Assembly: GCA_937926065.1 (NCBI GenBank)
Contig: CALANM010000203.1
Span: 1-5,964, forward strand
From: an uncultured Microbacterium sp.
GTDB taxonomy: Bacteria; Actinomycetota; Actinomycetes; Actinomycetales; Microbacteriaceae
Reading direction: 5' to 3'
Length of the DNA: 5,964 bases
A model generated the notes under the pieces. It saw nothing but the letters and a program-made list of their open reading frames with translations. It was not told the origin of the DNA and searched no databases. Position 1 is the first letter of the stretch. Each line of letters begins with the position of its first letter. The position numbers and the translations under genes are program-made. Positions 5,822 to 5,964 of this stretch are shown one piece after another.

Positions 5822-5964
5822 CTACTTGACCTCTCCGTCCGAGGCATCGACCGTGGGCGCATCGGGCGCGTCCTTCGCGGGACCGACGCCGACCGGCACA
5901 TCGGCCTCCGGGTGGTTCAGGTCGAACGCGGGACGCTCGCTGCGGATGCGCGGAATCGACGTGA
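5822..5964 (-). CDS. ctaD: Cytochrome c oxidase subunit I, C-terminal end
   Basis: Only the last 47 codons are inside the window, ending in TAG (complement of 5824-5822). The visible sequence contains IPRIRSERPAFDLNHPE, which closely matches the conserved cytosolic tail after the last membrane helix of actinobacterial aa3 oxidase subunit I (mycobacterial and corynebacterial CtaD have PRIRSERPAF followed by an acidic/His stretch). An acidic, Ala/Pro-rich tail of about 28 residues follows and ends in GEVK. CtaD is the haem-copper catalytic subunit of the terminal oxidase in the cytoplasmic membrane. None of the metal ligands is in the visible part. The identification therefore rests on this tail motif alone. 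The metallophosphoesterase gene follows 19 bases downstream, not the small oxidase subunit gene ctaF. Confidence 0.8.
   Translation of the reverse strand, partial: TSIPRIRSERPAFDLNHPEADVPVGVGPAKDAPDAPTVDASDGEVK

Noticed and set aside
5803..5901. N-terminal extension of the metallophosphoesterase to 5901
   Set aside because: It would overlap the ctaD tail in another frame and add 33 low-complexity residues before a start that fits the family.

Overview
The window is GC-rich DNA with strong third-position GC bias and mostly TGA stops. It is typical of a high-GC actinobacterium, most likely of the family Microbacteriaceae (Microbacterium or a close relative). The assignment rests on the actinobacterial type of E2 acyltransferase, the DUF4191 / RDD / glnA gene order and codon usage, not on a database search. 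It reads as chromosomal core sequence: no insertion sequence, prophage, CRISPR array, tRNA or rRNA is visible.

Layout from left to right: the 3' two-thirds of a 2-oxoacid dehydrogenase E2 gene (sucB/dlaT type, +); a convergent, unrecognised single-pass membrane protein gene (-); a divergent DUF4191 membrane protein gene (+); a convergent RDD-family membrane protein gene (-); a divergent glnA for type I glutamine synthetase (+); a convergent YfcE-like metallophosphoesterase gene (-); and upstream of it on the same strand the last 47 codons of a cytochrome c oxidase subunit I gene (ctaD, -), cut by the window edge. Genes therefore alternate in strand, and coding density is about 95 percent. No gap without a gene exceeds about 135 bases.

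The core theme is central metabolism: 2-oxoacid oxidation (E2), ammonium assimilation (GlnA) and respiration (CtaD). In Mycobacterium and Streptomyces the E2 gene is followed by lipB and lipA, then the DUF4191 gene, an RDD gene and glnA. Here the lipoate genes are absent from that position and a gene of unknown function occupies it.

The most informative non-coding signals are a four-half-site GlnR-type box upstream of glnA, placed about equally far from the predicted start points of glnA and the divergent RDD gene; TANNNT -10 elements 6-7 bases before the start codons of the DUF4191 and RDD genes, which suggests leaderless mRNAs; and a perfect hairpin at each of the three convergent junctions, two of which run into coding sequence. 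The unknown gene also holds a second perfect hairpin near its 5' end and a 13-base out-of-frame tandem repeat just before its membrane segment. I see no clear novel defence or mobile system. The unknown gene and the nitrogen-control region are the parts most worth a second look.
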